In this document: positions 1-11,858 of the stretch, piece after piece
Position numbering within the stretch: position 1 is the first letter of the stretch
Layout of the letters: each line of letters opens with the position of its first letter
NCBI GenBank assembly: GCA_033063855.1
Contig: CP093831.1
Location: 6,510,001 to 6,574,000, forward strand
Reading direction: 5' to 3'
Length of the DNA stretch: 64,000 bases
Source: Smittia aterrima
Lineage: Eukaryota; Arthropoda; Insecta; Diptera; Chironomidae
Notes under the pieces: model-generated
Database searches by the model: none
Told to the model about the DNA's origin: nothing
Seen by the model: only the letters and a program-made list of their open reading frames with translations
Made by a program: the position numbers and the translations under genes

Positions 1-214
1 GATTTTAATATTTTCAACCTGATTTTTGGCATTTTCCTTTGTCCACGTTCGTGATCCTAAAATATTCTTGAAGGATCATATCGGACAACACCAAAGGACT
101 GCGAAAAGAGAAGAGAAAAACTTTTAAGTTGCTTTGCAGTTTTGTCCTTATTGATGCAGTTTGCATTTAGTTCTTCGACGAGAAACAAGAAAGAAATTCA
201 TTTAAAAAGCAAAA

Positions 215-1127
215 ATGGCTGACGGCATATTAGCATCGTAAGTAGATTAGAGATCATTGCTTAGCGTTTTTAATAAAAATATTTAAATTATTTAGGATCT
301 ACATTATCTGGAAGATGTATTTCAGAGAATTGTATTTCTGGTATTTTTCTATCACTCTCACTCTAATCTTCATCAATAACAAGTCTGTCACGCGAAGAGT
401 TTTCTACAAAATGGCGAACAACTCGATCATAGAATTCAGTGATAACATCAAGAACAGCTTGGACTTCCGCGCGTTGACCGACCAGATAATCTACTTAGCC
501 GTTCTCTATTTGACGTTTGAAAGACAAGTCGCTCGCTTGCCGTTTCTTGAAACTTCAAGGAACATTCTTCTCTTCATCGGCATCATGACAATGTTTTACA
601 CTCATCAGCATTACAACATGAAAGATGAACCAGACGCAGAAAAATGTTTGAAGAAGAAAACTACGGTGAGCATTAAATTCATTGCGGTCTTCGCGACGCT
701 TCTCGTCTTTCCCGTGACATTCACATTGTCTTACTTTCCCGAGGAATCGCCTTTGATGCCTCAATTAATTTTCATGACAATTTTTGTTTCAATCAGTGAA
801 ATCGTCAACTGCGTCATGTTCTTCAAACTTTCTCCCGAGAAAAAAGTTAGCCGTGATTTCTTGCAATTCACTTTCCTTCAAATGATTAACTACATTGGCT
901 GGATGGTCAGTACATTTGCTCCATTTTTCTTCGATTTTCCGATGATTTTTTCAGACTACAATAAACATTTATTAGATACGCCAACTCCACTCAATAATTA
1001 TCCGGGACTTCATGTCTTCATAACTTTAGGCGCCTTCTCGATGTTGATACTGATTTTCAATATACTCTACGTCCTTCATACTTTCTTTATGAAATCCAAA
1101 ATTTCGCATAATATTCATAAAGTTTAA
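215..1127 (+). CDS. Uncharacterised multi-pass membrane protein
   Basis: Two exons (215..237 and 296..1127) give 284 residues. The first exon is only 23 nt and ends at a clean gtaagt donor; the 58-bp intron ends in tttag, and the split TCG codon restores the frame. I count about six hydrophobic segments, including ones around residues 15-35, 85-105, 125-145 and 245-265 with short polar loops, so it is a membrane protein. I do not recognise the family. It converges with NRDE2: an AATAAA at 1245-1250 lies between the two stops. No signal peptide or catalytic motif is evident. The exon structure is well supported; the function is unknown. Confidence 0.75.
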
Positions 1128-1281
1128 TTTTAAGATGATTAGGCTTGAGCATTGCCTTTACTGCTTAGGAGAGATGAGACTTAGACTTTTTTTTAGATTT
1201 AAGAGTTCATTTTACTTTATTGTGTGAAATTAAGAACATTTATTAATAAAATTGGTAATTTGTCATTAAATTTATTCTAAT

Positions 1282-4014
1282 TTAACTATCCGGTGTTGAG
1301 CGCAGAATTTCCAACTCTTCTGCAAGTGCATGCACTCTAAGTCCCTTCTCAACGATTAGATCGAGAAGTTGTGAGTGCTCTTCTGGTAGATATCGAGAAC
1401 CATCCAAATAAAGTTGTTTGATCATTGGATGACGATCAAGTGTTTGATAAAGAATTCTCTTGCATTTCGAGAAGTCAACGTTGAAAGCAGCTCGAAGATA
1501 TAATCGCCAAGTAAGAACGGAGGATATTCCAGATCCGTGACTGCTCATGAGATTATCAATCGTGTTGTAGATGCGATGTTTGTAAACCAATGCGCTATCA
1601 TCATCGAAGAACTTTTCTTCGCGATACTTTGATGCAACTAGCAAATAGAAAATTGATTCGCTCGTCGGTGTTTTCATCATGAGTTTCCTAACGTCAAACC
1701 ATCTTAGAGAGGAATTCGCAGCGATTGAGTGTAAGACAAAAAGATTTCGTGGAAAGTTGTGCAAAGATTTTGTGACGGTTTGCAAAAAGATTTTCAGTGA
1801 AGCTGCCTCTTCGTTATTGATTTTCAAATGAAACGTCCAAACGTAAAGTTCGAAAAGTTTTTCCAACAACATTGATTTCTCAGGAGCGACGTTGATGTGA
1901 CGTAGAATCTCTTCAAGTGCAGATCGTTTAGATCGTGAGGCTATGAGCCAATAAACTTTTGCTTTGATCAAATTGAGTTTGTTGCTTTTTGGTATAAAAT
2001 GATCTTCAATATCTCCTGAGTCTTCATAATTATCTCCGTTGATCTTCGATGTCAAATATTCTATCACATCGTCATGGCCTGCAGTAAGTTTCTTAATCAA
2101 ATTGATGCATGAAGCTTTATCATTCGAAACTAATTTGGTTTCACAGAATTCGATCACGACTTGATAGAAGTCAATCTCACTCTGCTCGTCACTAATTGTC
2201 GCGCTGTCTATTGCCATGTTTAGAATCGTTTCGTATGATTTGTCATCGTGCAATGACTTTTCAATTAGCGAATATTCGAGAAACACGTTGAGATCATTTT
2301 GGTGCTTCGATGATTTCAAAACACTCTTCACTTTGGACTTGATTTGCCTTTTGTATTTGATGTACTCTTCTGGAGTGTGATCCTTCTTCTCAACTTTTAG
2401 TTTCAGTTGATCCATCACGACCATCAATCGCTGCAGTCGCAACCATAGAACGAGTACAATCTTATTCTGTCGATCGCTGAATGAATTAGAGCAAGCGATA
2501 AGAATTTTCGAAACCAACTCTAAGTAAGGTTCGTACTCGACATTGAAGTTGAGAAAGTTTGGAGTGACATTCAAATCTTTCATGATGAGGAAAAGAACTT
2601 TGTCGAAGCTGTCGGAGCTTGAAGTTTTCATCAACAGCACAGGAAGAAATTCCATTCCACACTCAATCTCGTAATCTTCAATAGCGAACAAATCGTTTCT
2701 GGCATCTCGAAACGGCAGAGGAAATTTCAGTAATCGTAGAATGATGACGAAGAGATCAAAGTTGTAAGCTTGAGTATTCTTTAAAGGGTTCACAAGATTG
2801 CAAATGTCTTCATTGAAAACGAATCGCTGTGGGTCATCCATTTGTCCGCTGGTTGTTGTCTGAACTGGTAGAAAGTTGCAGATGCTCCTCAGAGTCTCCA
2901 TTCGCCACCAAAGTTCATTCATCGGCAGCTCAGACTTCAACACAAGTTCTTCGTACTCGTTTAGATGCGGATTTTGAACTTCTCTTGTGAAGAATATTTT
3001 GTCAATCTCATCCGAGTTGTTAATGTTGATGCTTATCATGAGTTGGATGATAGCAAAGAATTGTTCATTGAGACCGGCTTGACGAAGAAACAAACCGCAG
3101 GATTTGAAAAGCAGCAGCATTTGTGGATCCGAGTCATGATTTTTTCTCATTACTTTCAGAGCTTTCTCGCAGAGGTTCAAAGCACTTTCCACCTCACACG
3201 ACATTGATGCGTGTTCATTATTGAGCAAGTGCTTCCAGTATGTAATGTTATACGAATCTTTTGCAATCAGCTCCTCAATAAGCTTCGTGACATGACCAGA
3301 TGAGTGAACGTTTGGAATCGTCTGAAGATAAAGTTTCATCAATGCTTCGTCGTTGGGATTGAAGTGAAGAGCTTTTTCAATCACTTCGAGTTTAATTTTT
3401 TCAGTCTGTTCTTTTGTAGACAGTGACATAGATTCCTTAAATGGAAATAATAAAGTAAGCATAAGTCATTTGATGTTCATTTTGCAACTCACCTTGTAAT
3501 GAATGTATTCAATCCATTTATCGACTTCTTGAGTGTTTTTGATTAAATAAATTCTCATCTCTTCATCTTTGCTTGACTTCTCGTCCAATAATCTTTTCGG
3601 ATCATTACACAATCCTTCTTTTTTTATTCGCTTTACTTTAAAGTATCTTTTAAAGCTGCTATGATTTAATTTTGCGAAACGTTTGTACGGTCTAGAGATT
3701 TTGTAAAACGGAGTTGCTCGGTTTGGTAAAGTGTCTAGTTTCAGATACTCCTTCTTCCTTTCACTGTCTTCATAGAAGGTTTCTATCTTCGGCGGTGTCT
3801 CTGGTCTCTTATAACTACTTTCCATTGGCGTTGTCTCTTCAATTTCCCCATCGGAAGAATTTTCTTCAGAGTCTGACGAGATGGGATGAGAAATTATTGA
3901 TGATGTGACTGGAATTGAGTCGTACGACGGGTTCTGCAGAAATTCCTTGCTACTGTGAGGCAAAACTGTCGGCGGATCACTTGCATTTGAAAATTTAACG
4001 TAAGCAGGAAACAT
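1282..4014 (-). CDS. NRDE2: NRDE2, nuclear exosome/RNA-silencing regulator
   Basis: Two exons, 4014..3493 and 3435..1282, joined at a gtgagt donor and ttaag acceptor, give 891 residues. The start MFPAY matches the N-terminal FPAF box of NRDE2 proteins, followed by a KEFLQNPSY segment that also aligns. Next come an acidic/Ser-rich stretch and then a long helical part with HAT/TPR-like repeats, beginning near NTQEVDKWIEYIHYK and including LRQAGLNEQFFAIIQL, which parallels the human LRQAG segment. Known family role: NRDE2 binds the MTR4 helicase in the nucleus and restrains the RNA exosome; in worms it supports nuclear RNAi. An upstream in-frame TTG (4050) is not needed as a start. Identification is strong. 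Confidence 0.92.
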
Positions 4015-4199
4015 TTTGTTTTCATTTACTTTTCTGAACGTTTTCAACAAAACTTGAAAATTTTTCGTGATTCAGAAAACAAACAATAGACACCTGACGA
4101 TTTATACGACGAGAAAAACTATCTTCTGGACCTTCCAAAGCTTAGTGTTTGCACAAATATTGATCGACTAACGGAAACTTCATTTGCTATTCGATAAAG

Positions 4200-4724
4200 A
4201 TGTGTTTTGAGCTTGACGATGGTAATCAAATCAGCCTTGACATTAATTCCTTTAAAGTTCATTAGAATTCTTTTTCTTTTGTAGATTGCAATGATTGTCT
4301 TTGCCAGGCGCTGATGTGCTTTGGATGTTGCTATTTATGCAAGAAATGTTGCTGTGGAGAGTCTACGCCTCCCCCAACGCAACAAACTATTATAGTTCAT
4401 CAGCCAACGCCTAATCAGTTTCAACAACTTTATGATCCGAATCAGTTTCAACCACCTTATGAATCTAATCAGCAACCTTATAATCCGAATCAACAACACT
4501 GGCCGCAGCAGCAATCTGATTATTATCCAGCGCAACAAGGACATCCAAACTATCCTGTGCAACAAGCTGGCTATCCAATGCAACAATCTGGCTTCCCAAT
4601 GCAACACGGATCTTATCCAATAACCACTGATAATCAGCAACAATGGAATGCGCCTCCAACTGGCTGGAATCCAAATGCTCCTGTCTATCCACCAACTCAG
4701 CAATATCCACCGCCAAAATATTAA
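4200..4724 (+). CDS. Cys-cluster, Pro/Gln/Tyr-rich small protein (copy 1)
   Basis: Exons 4200..4221 and 4285..4724 give 153 residues. The N-terminus (about residues 8-33) is a dense cysteine cluster with the string DCLCQALMCFGCCYLCKK. The remaining ~120 residues are low-complexity P/Q/Y/N with repeats of the type YPMQQ and YDPNQFQ. There is no signal peptide or convincing transmembrane helix. I infer palmitoylation of the Cys block and membrane attachment, with the tail acting as a disordered, WW/SH3-binding type region; that is not shown by the sequence. The gene at 5131 is a clear tandem paralogue with the same first intron position (phase 1, after the GAT codon). No named family is recognised. 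Confidence 0.82.
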
Positions 4725-5130
4725 AAAGTCCTCGAATCAGTCATAGAAATGATCCGTCCGCTATGATTCATGAATACAACTTCAATCTAATCAAACAATT
4801 CAAGCACAACAATCGATCTGCTCAATCTCATTATTTTTCGGCACAATAAAGTTAAATTTAACACTTCGTGCCTTTTGAAATTTTCTATATGTTGGCTATG
4901 TGAGATACCAAATTTAAGAAGTGCAATTCAATCTCGAGTACTCGAGGATTTACACGATTTGTTATCTTGACTGTTAAAGTTTTCCGAGTGTTGGTGATTT
5001 TTTTTATCTCAATGATTCATTACTGATAATAAAAAGTATGCGAACTTATTTGAAACAAAAAGATTTTTCATTCGTGCTTGGGATCTTCAGTTGAACAAAC
5101 GGTCGGCGAAGTCCAAAAAACTTGATCAAG
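4725..5130. other. Spacer between tandem Cys/PQ-rich genes
   Basis: This holds the 3' UTR of the first copy, with an AATAAA near 4846, and the promoter and 5' UTR of the second. No ORF with coding character is seen. Confidence 0.6.
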
Positions 5131-5632
5131 ATGTGCGAAGATGGTAAGTGACGCTTTTGATTTCTATGACGATTCCACTTGACACTATCATTGCGTAATT
5201 GTTTTTAGATATGGGCGATTGCTTATGCCAGCTTTTACTTTGGTTAGTATGACTGTCTGTTATCAAGGTCTTTAATTAAACTGAGATTTCAACCTTGCTA
5301 GTCTCGGCTGCTGCTTCTTGTGTAAAAAGTGCTGTGAGAGTGATACTCCACAGCAGCAAGCACCACAAACAATCATAGTTCAGCAGCAAGCACCACCGCC
5401 TGGTCAACCGATGTATGATCCTAATCAACCGAATTACTATCCAGGACAAGGACAAAATTATCCAATTCAACAACAACCAGGAATGCAACCTTATCCACCA
5501 ATGCAACAACCCGGCTATCCAATGCAACAATATCCACCAGCGCAGCCTGGTTGGAATGGACAGCCTCAACCAAATGCTCCTGCTTGGAATCCAAATCAAG
5601 GATATCAGCAACCACCTCCTCAATATTCGTAA
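5131..5632 (+). CDS. Cys-cluster, Pro/Gln/Tyr-rich small protein (copy 2)
   Basis: Three exons (5131..5143, 5209..5242, 5302..5632) give 125 residues. The first two coding exons are 13 and 34 nt, so the Cys block is assembled from microexons. After joining, it contains GDCLCQLLLCLGCCFLCKKC, nearly superimposable on the copy at 4200. The tail repeats YPxQ, MQQPGYP and similar units. An extra intron, absent from copy 1, splits the Cys block after CLCQLLL. Splices are GT-AG and frames close exactly. Function is unknown; a palmitoylated membrane-associated adaptor is an inference. It converges with the OTUD6-like gene, with stops only 100 bp apart. Confidence 0.82.
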
Positions 5633-5731
5633 AAGAAAAGTTGAAAGTAACGAGAGGACTTGAAATAAACGAGAGAACAATTATTTTCTGGAAAGCAATT
5701 AATTTATTTACATTAATCGAAGAAATTGATT

Positions 5732-6644
5732 TTATGAAGCATCATCATCTTCCTCGTCACCAGGAACGATCGGTCTCGTACTATTATAATGCTCTCCTAG
5801 CCCAAAGAAGTGGCGATGATAAGTGACAACGAGACGAGTTTTAAATTCGTTGCCAGATATCGTTGGCGTTCCTGACGCTTGAAGGACTTCGATTTGGACT
5901 TTGAGGCTGTTGGAAAGAGCTTGTATTTCTATTTGAGATCCCCAGGCCTTAGTCTTCTCGACTTGGTTGCAATACTCGTCAAATTCTTCTTGAGACATAA
6001 TATCATCTGACTTTGCACTTGTCATATAACAAATGAGATCATCCTTGTTTGATCGGACGTAATCGGCAGCAGTTTTACGAAGAAATTCTACAGATTTTAT
6101 AATTCCAGCGAGTTCTAATTGATGTTTCAAAGCGTTAAACAAACAGTCACCATCTGATTTGATTGAGTGAAGTTTCAAGTTTCTTGATTTAAGAATATTG
6201 TTGATTGCTCTACTCTCAAGATTCCTAGTTGAGTTCTTATTATCTTCTTCAGCTTGAAGAAGTTCTATTTCTCGTCTCTTCGCATCTTGTTCCTTCTTGT
6301 CACGTCTTTTCTGAGCTTTAGAAATTCTTTGTCCCTGCGGTTCGGATTGAATTTCTTCTTCAGTTTCTTTCTCTACTTCATTTGTTTCAACATCATTGAT
6401 TGATAACTGTGAGAGCTCATCTGCTTGTCGAGACACCAAATCATTCTCCATTTGTGTGATCTCATCTTGAAGCTTTTTCTTATCCTTCTTTGCACTTGAT
6501 CGTTTTAGCGCAATGATTTTATTTCTTAAATCTTTCTTTTCCTGCTTGTGACGATCAATCAACGATTCTTTCATTTCTAAAACAAAGCAATTCAATTAAT
6601 AAATAAATTTCATGAATTTATCTTACAATTTTACCTTCAGACAT
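5732..6644 (-). CDS. OTUD6: OTU-domain deubiquitinase, OTUD6 type
   Basis: Exons 6644..6635 (10 nt) and 6576..5732 give 284 residues beginning MSEEMKESLIDRHKQEK. The first ~130 residues are a charged coiled coil. The OTU domain starts near residue 140 with the catalytic box SDGDCLFNAL (nucleophile Cys148, Asp145 nearby) and closes with the catalytic His in GEHYNS (His266). The middle carries the WGSQIEIQALS helix typical of OTUD6A/B. Family role: cysteine protease cleaving ubiquitin chains, linked to translation initiation and ribosome ubiquitination. Length is close to human OTUD6B. All catalytic residues expected by the family are visible, so it should be active. Confidence 0.92.
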
Positions 6645-6933
6645 GACGATTAAGAAAAATACTTAAGCGAGAAATAATTCCTTTAGAAATGTGCACAAAC
6701 TGAGAAAATTGAATTCCACCAGATGGCGTGTTAATAAATTCAACAAAAGGGTGTTCGCCTGCTGCAAGTGAATGTTGACGTTTTCAAGAAACGCGCATTC
6801 GTTTCAAGAAGCTTCATCTTGAACAAAACGATTTGTTAATTTAGTTTTTGTGTAAGAAAATCAATCAAGAACAAGCAAGACTCATCGAACTTGTCTTCGT
6901 CTCCACGCAAAGGCTGAATAAAACATCGAAATA

Positions 6934-8743
6934 ATGTCAGTAGCGTATTCGCCGAGTCAGAATCCTACTCCTAATCGAGGGCCTCCGCCGCCTAATCAAC
7001 AGCAGCCTCCCCAGCAAAGGTAAGAGTGATTTAAGCTTAGAAAAGTGATTTTTCATGAATTATTAAATGTTTTCAATGCTTTTATAGACCTGGGCCTCCT
7101 CCCCCGAGCCCTGCTCAAATCCAGAAGATTCTTGATGAAAATTGCGGACTAATTCAAACGATTCAGGATTTTCAAAATATGGGAAAGGCCGTCGAATGCA
7201 TGTCATACCATCAAGCTCTTCATCGCAATCTTGTCTATCTCGCTCAACTCGCAGATTCAACGCAAAATATGGCGCAACTTTTGCCGGTAAGTTTCTCGCA
7301 AGCTATTCATCTCAAGTTCCTAGACAATGACTCATAAAAATCTTTATTTTAGCCGCCACACATTTTGCAACAAGGTGGTCCAATGCCTCCGATGTCTGAA
7401 CCGCAACAAAACTATGGAAACGCTCCTTCAATGGGTCCACAAGGTGCTCCCCAGCAGCCTCAAATGCAACCTGGGCCGCCTCAAAATGCAGTAGGAGGGC
7501 CTCCAACACAAAATCAAATGCCACCGACATCGCAAGCTCCTGGTCAACCATATAGAGCTCAAACTCCTAGTACGCCGTCGACTCAAGCGCAACCACCCTC
7601 GTCACAGGCTCCTGCGAATCCTTCTCAACAGCAAGCAAATCGAGGACCGCCAGGAAATGCTCCTCCTGTTCCAGGCAGTGGCCCTGTGCCTCAACAACAG
7701 CAACAAAATACTCCAATTCCGCCACAGCCCTATCAACAACGGGCATATCCTCATTATCCAGGTACGTGAACATTCATCAGAATGTGAAATTGTTTGATGA
7801 ATCATATTTTTGGCGAAAACAATTTTCACTAATATAAACTTTTATCGCTTTTTTAGGATATCCGCCGCAGAATCAGCCCTATCAACCTGGCTATCCTCCA
7901 ATGTATGGTCCGCCGCCGCCAAATCAACCGTATCAATCTCCTCCTGGACCCTATCATCATCCAGTTCCAGGTGCGCCTCAAGCACAAGGAGGTTATCAAC
8001 AATATGCTCAATATCCTGGACAACAACCGCCCCCAACTGGTCAATATCCAGCGCCAGCAAACGGGCCGCCGCCAATGGGTTACTCGCCGTATCAAAATCC
8101 GTATCCACAAGGACAGATGCCTCCAAATCCAAATCAACCATACATCGCTCCAGGGCAGCCATACGCGCCGCATCAACCTTATCCATACGGACAAGCACCA
8201 GGCCCTCAACAAGTTCCACAGCAAGCGATGGGACCAGTTCCTGTTGCAGGTCCTCCTGGAGCAGTTCAAGGAGCTCCACAACAGCCAATTGCTGCCACGA
8301 CAGCTGGTCAAGCTCCATCAACAAACAGCGGTCCGACCTTCAACAATAATCAGTCGAGTCCACAATCTCAAGCGACATCTCCTAATCCACAAGCCCCAAC
8401 TCCACCAAGTTCTGCAGTTCAAGGAGCTGCTACGCCGCCAACATCTCAACCAAACCCGAACTATCAACCTCCGGTATCCGGACAAGCTCCTGGAAATTTT
8501 CCACCTCCTCCTGTTGCTTCATATGGTCCTGGTGGTCCCCCAACCGGCCCTGGTTATCCTCCTCAATCTCCTGGACAACCGCCTTATCCGCCTGGCAGTT
8601 ATCAACATCACTATCAGCAGCAAGGATATCCAATGCCAGGTCAACAGCCGCCCTATGCTCCCCCAAATCCAAACTACCAATATCAAAGGCAGCCACCACC
8701 TCAGAATTATGCCTATGGATCGCCATACGGACCGCCACAGTGA
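6934..8743 (+). CDS. SS18: SS18/SSXT-family BAF chromatin-remodelling subunit
   Basis: Four exons (6934..7019, 7088..7286, 7353..7761, 7857..8743) give 526 residues. Residues ~30-95 are the SNH domain: IQKILDENCGLIQTIQDFQN, then the YHQALHRNLVYLAQLAD helix and NMAQLLPPPH. This is the signature of SS18/CREST proteins. The rest is a QPGY-type disordered tail, rich in Pro, Gln, Gly and Tyr. Known role: the SNH domain docks on Brahma/BRG1 and the QPGY tail drives transcriptional co-activation and condensation. All joins are GT-AG with matched phase. Nearby ORFs on the minus strand are shadows of this low-complexity coding sequence. Confidence 0.92.
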
Positions 8744-9453
8744 ATCTCTGGTTCCTAACTTAATTCCAAACAAAGCCGACATAAGAAAGAAACAAAACCT
8801 TTATGACGTAAAGATACGCGCGAAACTGTTTTCCCGGTTAAACTTTGAATTTATTTTAATTCTTTTCATTTAAAACAAGTATTTTTTAATGAAATATTTT
8901 ATTCACTTTGAAACTTTTAGTTTAATTATCTCAATCTAATGATTAGGAAAGCGCGTAGACAAAATGCGTCGAATTAGACTTCAACAAAAGCTGTAACTTA
9001 ACTTTCAAAGGAAATTGAAAATAAAAAAGAAAAATCTCGACATTTGAATGAGAGAATCATGATTTATTTTTATTTGGTGGGATTTCGATTGTAGTTTAGA
9101 TTATGAAGAAAAATTCGTTGAAATATTTTTTATCAGTTTTTTTTTTGGGCGGCTTATTGATTTTTCAGCTTTGCCTATCCGATAAACACAACACAACAAC
9201 GCAAGTTGTTTGGCAAACATTTTGTTCTGATGATGAATTATATTTATTATCGAGCTTCTGTACAAACCGAATGAGTAAATGTTTAATGATTAAATTTTAA
9301 TGACTCACACGTTTACCGTTGACCTGAAGAAAGTAACAAGATAATTGTTTCACTGTCGATTCAGTTCGAAAATAACTTTATTTCTAGGCTGAGAACATTT
9401 AATTTATTTATTTAAACTTTTGAATCAAAGCTTCGAGTGGTGATAGAGAGTCA
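8744..9453. other. Spacer with SS18 3' UTR
   Basis: The sequence downstream of SS18 is AT-rich. It has one short ORF (described separately at 9103) and otherwise nothing I can assign. The 3' UTR of the minus-strand gene at 9454 enters from the right. Confidence 0.5.
9103..9300 (+). CDS. Possible small secreted peptide ORF
   Basis: A 65-codon ORF starts with a basic N-terminus followed by a hydrophobic run (residues 8-27, ending FQLCLS), which resembles a signal peptide. The predicted mature part has three Cys and no family I recognise. No introns, no paralogue in the window, and the surroundings are AT-rich, so chance is a real alternative. Confidence 0.2.
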   Translation: MKKNSLKYFLSVFFLGGLLIFQLCLSDKHNTTTQVVWQTFCSDDELYLLSSFCTNRMSKCLMIKF

Positions 9454-9682
9454 TCAGAAGAAGAACACAAAATAAACGATTAATCCTATGATTAGAAGAA
9501 GCAACAACGGTCCTCCAACGAGCATACAGATGGTTCCAGTACAACATTTGCAACAAGAACAGGCGCTGAAATAAATTTGAAAGTTAACTAGAATCTTATC
9601 AGTCGAACTTGTAAAGTTTCAATCAACTGAACACTTACGTATTTCCCATGCACTTGAAACAATCTCCGATGCACTTACACAT
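9454..9682 (-). CDS. Cys-rich tail-anchored microprotein A
   Basis: Exons 9682..9639 and 9565..9454 encode only 51 residues. The N-terminal half has ten cysteines (start MCKCIGDCFKCMGN, then ACSCCKCC); the C-terminal half is one hydrophobic helix ending in IVYFVFFF directly before the stop. This is a single-pass, tail-anchored topology with no signal peptide. The intron is phase 2, just ahead of the second Cys block. The gene at 15579 has an identical second-exon length (112 nt) and ends IVYFVFYN. Palmitoylation and/or metal binding are inferences from Cys density. No described family comes to mind. Confidence 0.78.
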
Positions 9683-10217
9683 TTTTCCGCTAATTGAAAA
9701 GAGTCTTTGCTAGTAAAATAAATCAACTTCTGACTCGAAGACCTCAAGAACGTTGACTGACAGTGCTCCACATTTAAGTGTTTTTCGCGATATTTATCTC
9801 GATGTTGTACTGTCGCTTCGATATCGCTTTGACTCATTGTCCGGATTTAACGATAGAAATTGATAATTTTTATCTATAATTAGCGCTGATTGGAGTTTCG
9901 TCGAGGAAAGACTGATAAGCATTGTGTCGTCATGAATATGAAATCTTTAAATATTTTAACATCTTGACGATACTGAATTACAAAAGACATCCAATAATTC
10001 AATTAAAATGTTGTCACGTCCATGCTTCTGTTGTCTTAATTTAATCGACATTAACCTGCGAGAGTCAGAAACCAGTTTTTACGCATCTGGAATCGCCATA
10101 GTTGCATAATCGAAAGACTCTTCACGAAAAGTTTGTTTTGGCGAAGATCATTCAGTCAGTCGTCAATTGTTGTTCGTTGCTGTTTGACTTAAGAAAGTTT
10201 TACTCCGTCCACTTGAA
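9683..10217. other. Intergenic region, divergent promoters
   Basis: This is the 5' flank of microprotein A (minus) and of the P450-like gene (plus). Short ORFs here have no coding support. No repeat or RNA gene is seen. Confidence 0.45.
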
Positions 10218-11858
10218 ATGGGAACGAAAGTGCATATTTTTATCTGGTCGCTTCTTGTCTATGGTCTCGCTTTCAACCAGACCAATGCAACCGCGACGTT
10301 CTTCAACCTCTACACATTCGTTTTAATTTACACAAACTTTAAAATCTGGCAATTTACAAACAAGTTCCCCGGCTTTCATTACGCAAAGAACTTCACAAGT
10401 TTCTTACGCACGTCAGCTCTCAGCTTCAACAATGAAATCAACGAACTTTGGATGAGACATGATCGAGATAAGTTTTCGACTTGGATTGGTTTCGAGAGAT
10501 TTTTGACAGTCTCAAAGATGGACGATGTTAAAGTGAGTTAAAAATATTTTTAAGTAACTTTAAATAATTTTAATAAATTTTTTAGGCTGTCATTAGTGAA
10601 ACTCAAGATGGACCATTGTTTGCGAATTATGAACAAATGTGGCCTTGGTTAGGAGGCGATGACATCAAATCGAAGGGTAATAGCTGAAATAACTCAGAAA
10701 ATTGTTAAACTTTCTTCGTCAACAGATTTTTCATCTCAAATTTTCGTTGAGTGCACGGTCGATGGGACCTTCGAGAAACTCAGGAAGTCAGAATCGTTTT
10801 GGAAATCAGTAAACGATAAGGTCAATGTCATGTGCGAAAAGAGAATCTCTGAAAATGAAGTTCAGGGTGCGCTAAGAAAATTATTTTTTGAGATCATTTT
10901 TGGTAAGTCGCTTGAAATTTATTTCCGTTCATTCCATCGATGGTCTTCGCTCTATTTGGACTGAAGGTCAAACAAACGTCTTCATTGCCTTAAATTTCTG
11001 AGAATCTCTTTTTCATCAGATATGGCGCTTGGAGACCAGACATGTCAACAGCGATCGAGTTTGTTCCAAGCTGGAGAAAAGTAAGTTGAGTCCTCGTTAA
11101 AACGAATTGTGTTAATGAAATCTTTCAGGCTTTGCGAGATGTCTGATCAACGAATGTATTGCGGATGGAAGCAAAGCAAAGTTTTAAGAAAAGCGTTTGG
11201 TGAAGAATTGAAATTCGAAAATTATCGTAAAGTTTTCTCTGATGTCGTGCAAAAAGTTATTGATGAGCGACGTGTCAACAATATTCGAAACTTAAGCTGT
11301 TTGCTTGACGTACTGTTGACTGATGGGCGATTGAGTCAACAAGAAATCGTTTCAACTCTAACTGGATTCATCGTCTTGGGCTACGATCGATTGTCGTCAT
11401 CGACTTGCCTTGCACTCAATGAACTTGCAAAGAGATCTGACATTCAGAAGATTGTGCGAAATGAAATGAAACAAAATGAAAGCTCTTCGCTTGAAAAGTT
11501 GATACTCGAGACACAGCGTCTTCGCCCTGCAGTACCTTTGCTGTCGAAATGGATTCCAAACGGAATCCCACTCGTCGGATTCTTCATTCCAACAGAAACT
11601 TCAGTTTTTCTTTACTTAAACGGAATGAGTCGTGACGCAAGTAGATTCCCACTCCCCGAAAACTTTGACATCAATCGAGAGAACCTCGACGAAGCGCTCG
11701 TCGAAAAAGGAAAGAACCTACCATTGATCGTTACGTCAACAGTTTTGCAAAATCTGGTTTCGCAATACCAAATGAAAGTGAAAAACGAGAGAGATGAAGT
11801 CGGTTGTGGAATCACAATGCGGCCGATTGGTTGCAAGATTCACTTGGAATCATATTAA
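10218..11858 (+). CDS. Cytochrome P450-like protein lacking the heme-thiolate loop
   Basis: Five exons (10218..10532, 10586..10676, 10726..10902, 11020..11080, 11129..11858) give 457 residues in one open frame. The N-terminus is hydrophobic. P450 features include MWPWLGGDDI, an I-helix (LTGFIVLGYDRLSSS), the K-helix ExxR in ETQRLRPAVP, and the PLPENFDINRENL stretch that normally precedes the heme loop. The FxxGxRxCxG cysteine loop is absent: the sequence runs from NLDEAL straight to a C-terminal helix and strand. The WxxxR C-helix is also missing, and the I-helix lacks the usual DT pair. With heme ligation lost it should not act as a monooxygenase. CYP4-like ancestry is my best guess. Confidence 0.72.

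Noticed and set aside
4335..4703. Minus-strand ORF opposite the PQ-rich gene; similar ones at 5276-5680, 7842-8324 and 8430-8782
   Set aside because: Mirror reading frames of low-complexity Pro/Gln/Tyr coding sequence on the plus strand.
10659..10964. Apparent frameshift in the P450-like gene near 10680
   Set aside because: A 49-bp GT-AG intron (10677-10725) restores the frame exactly, so no mutation is needed.
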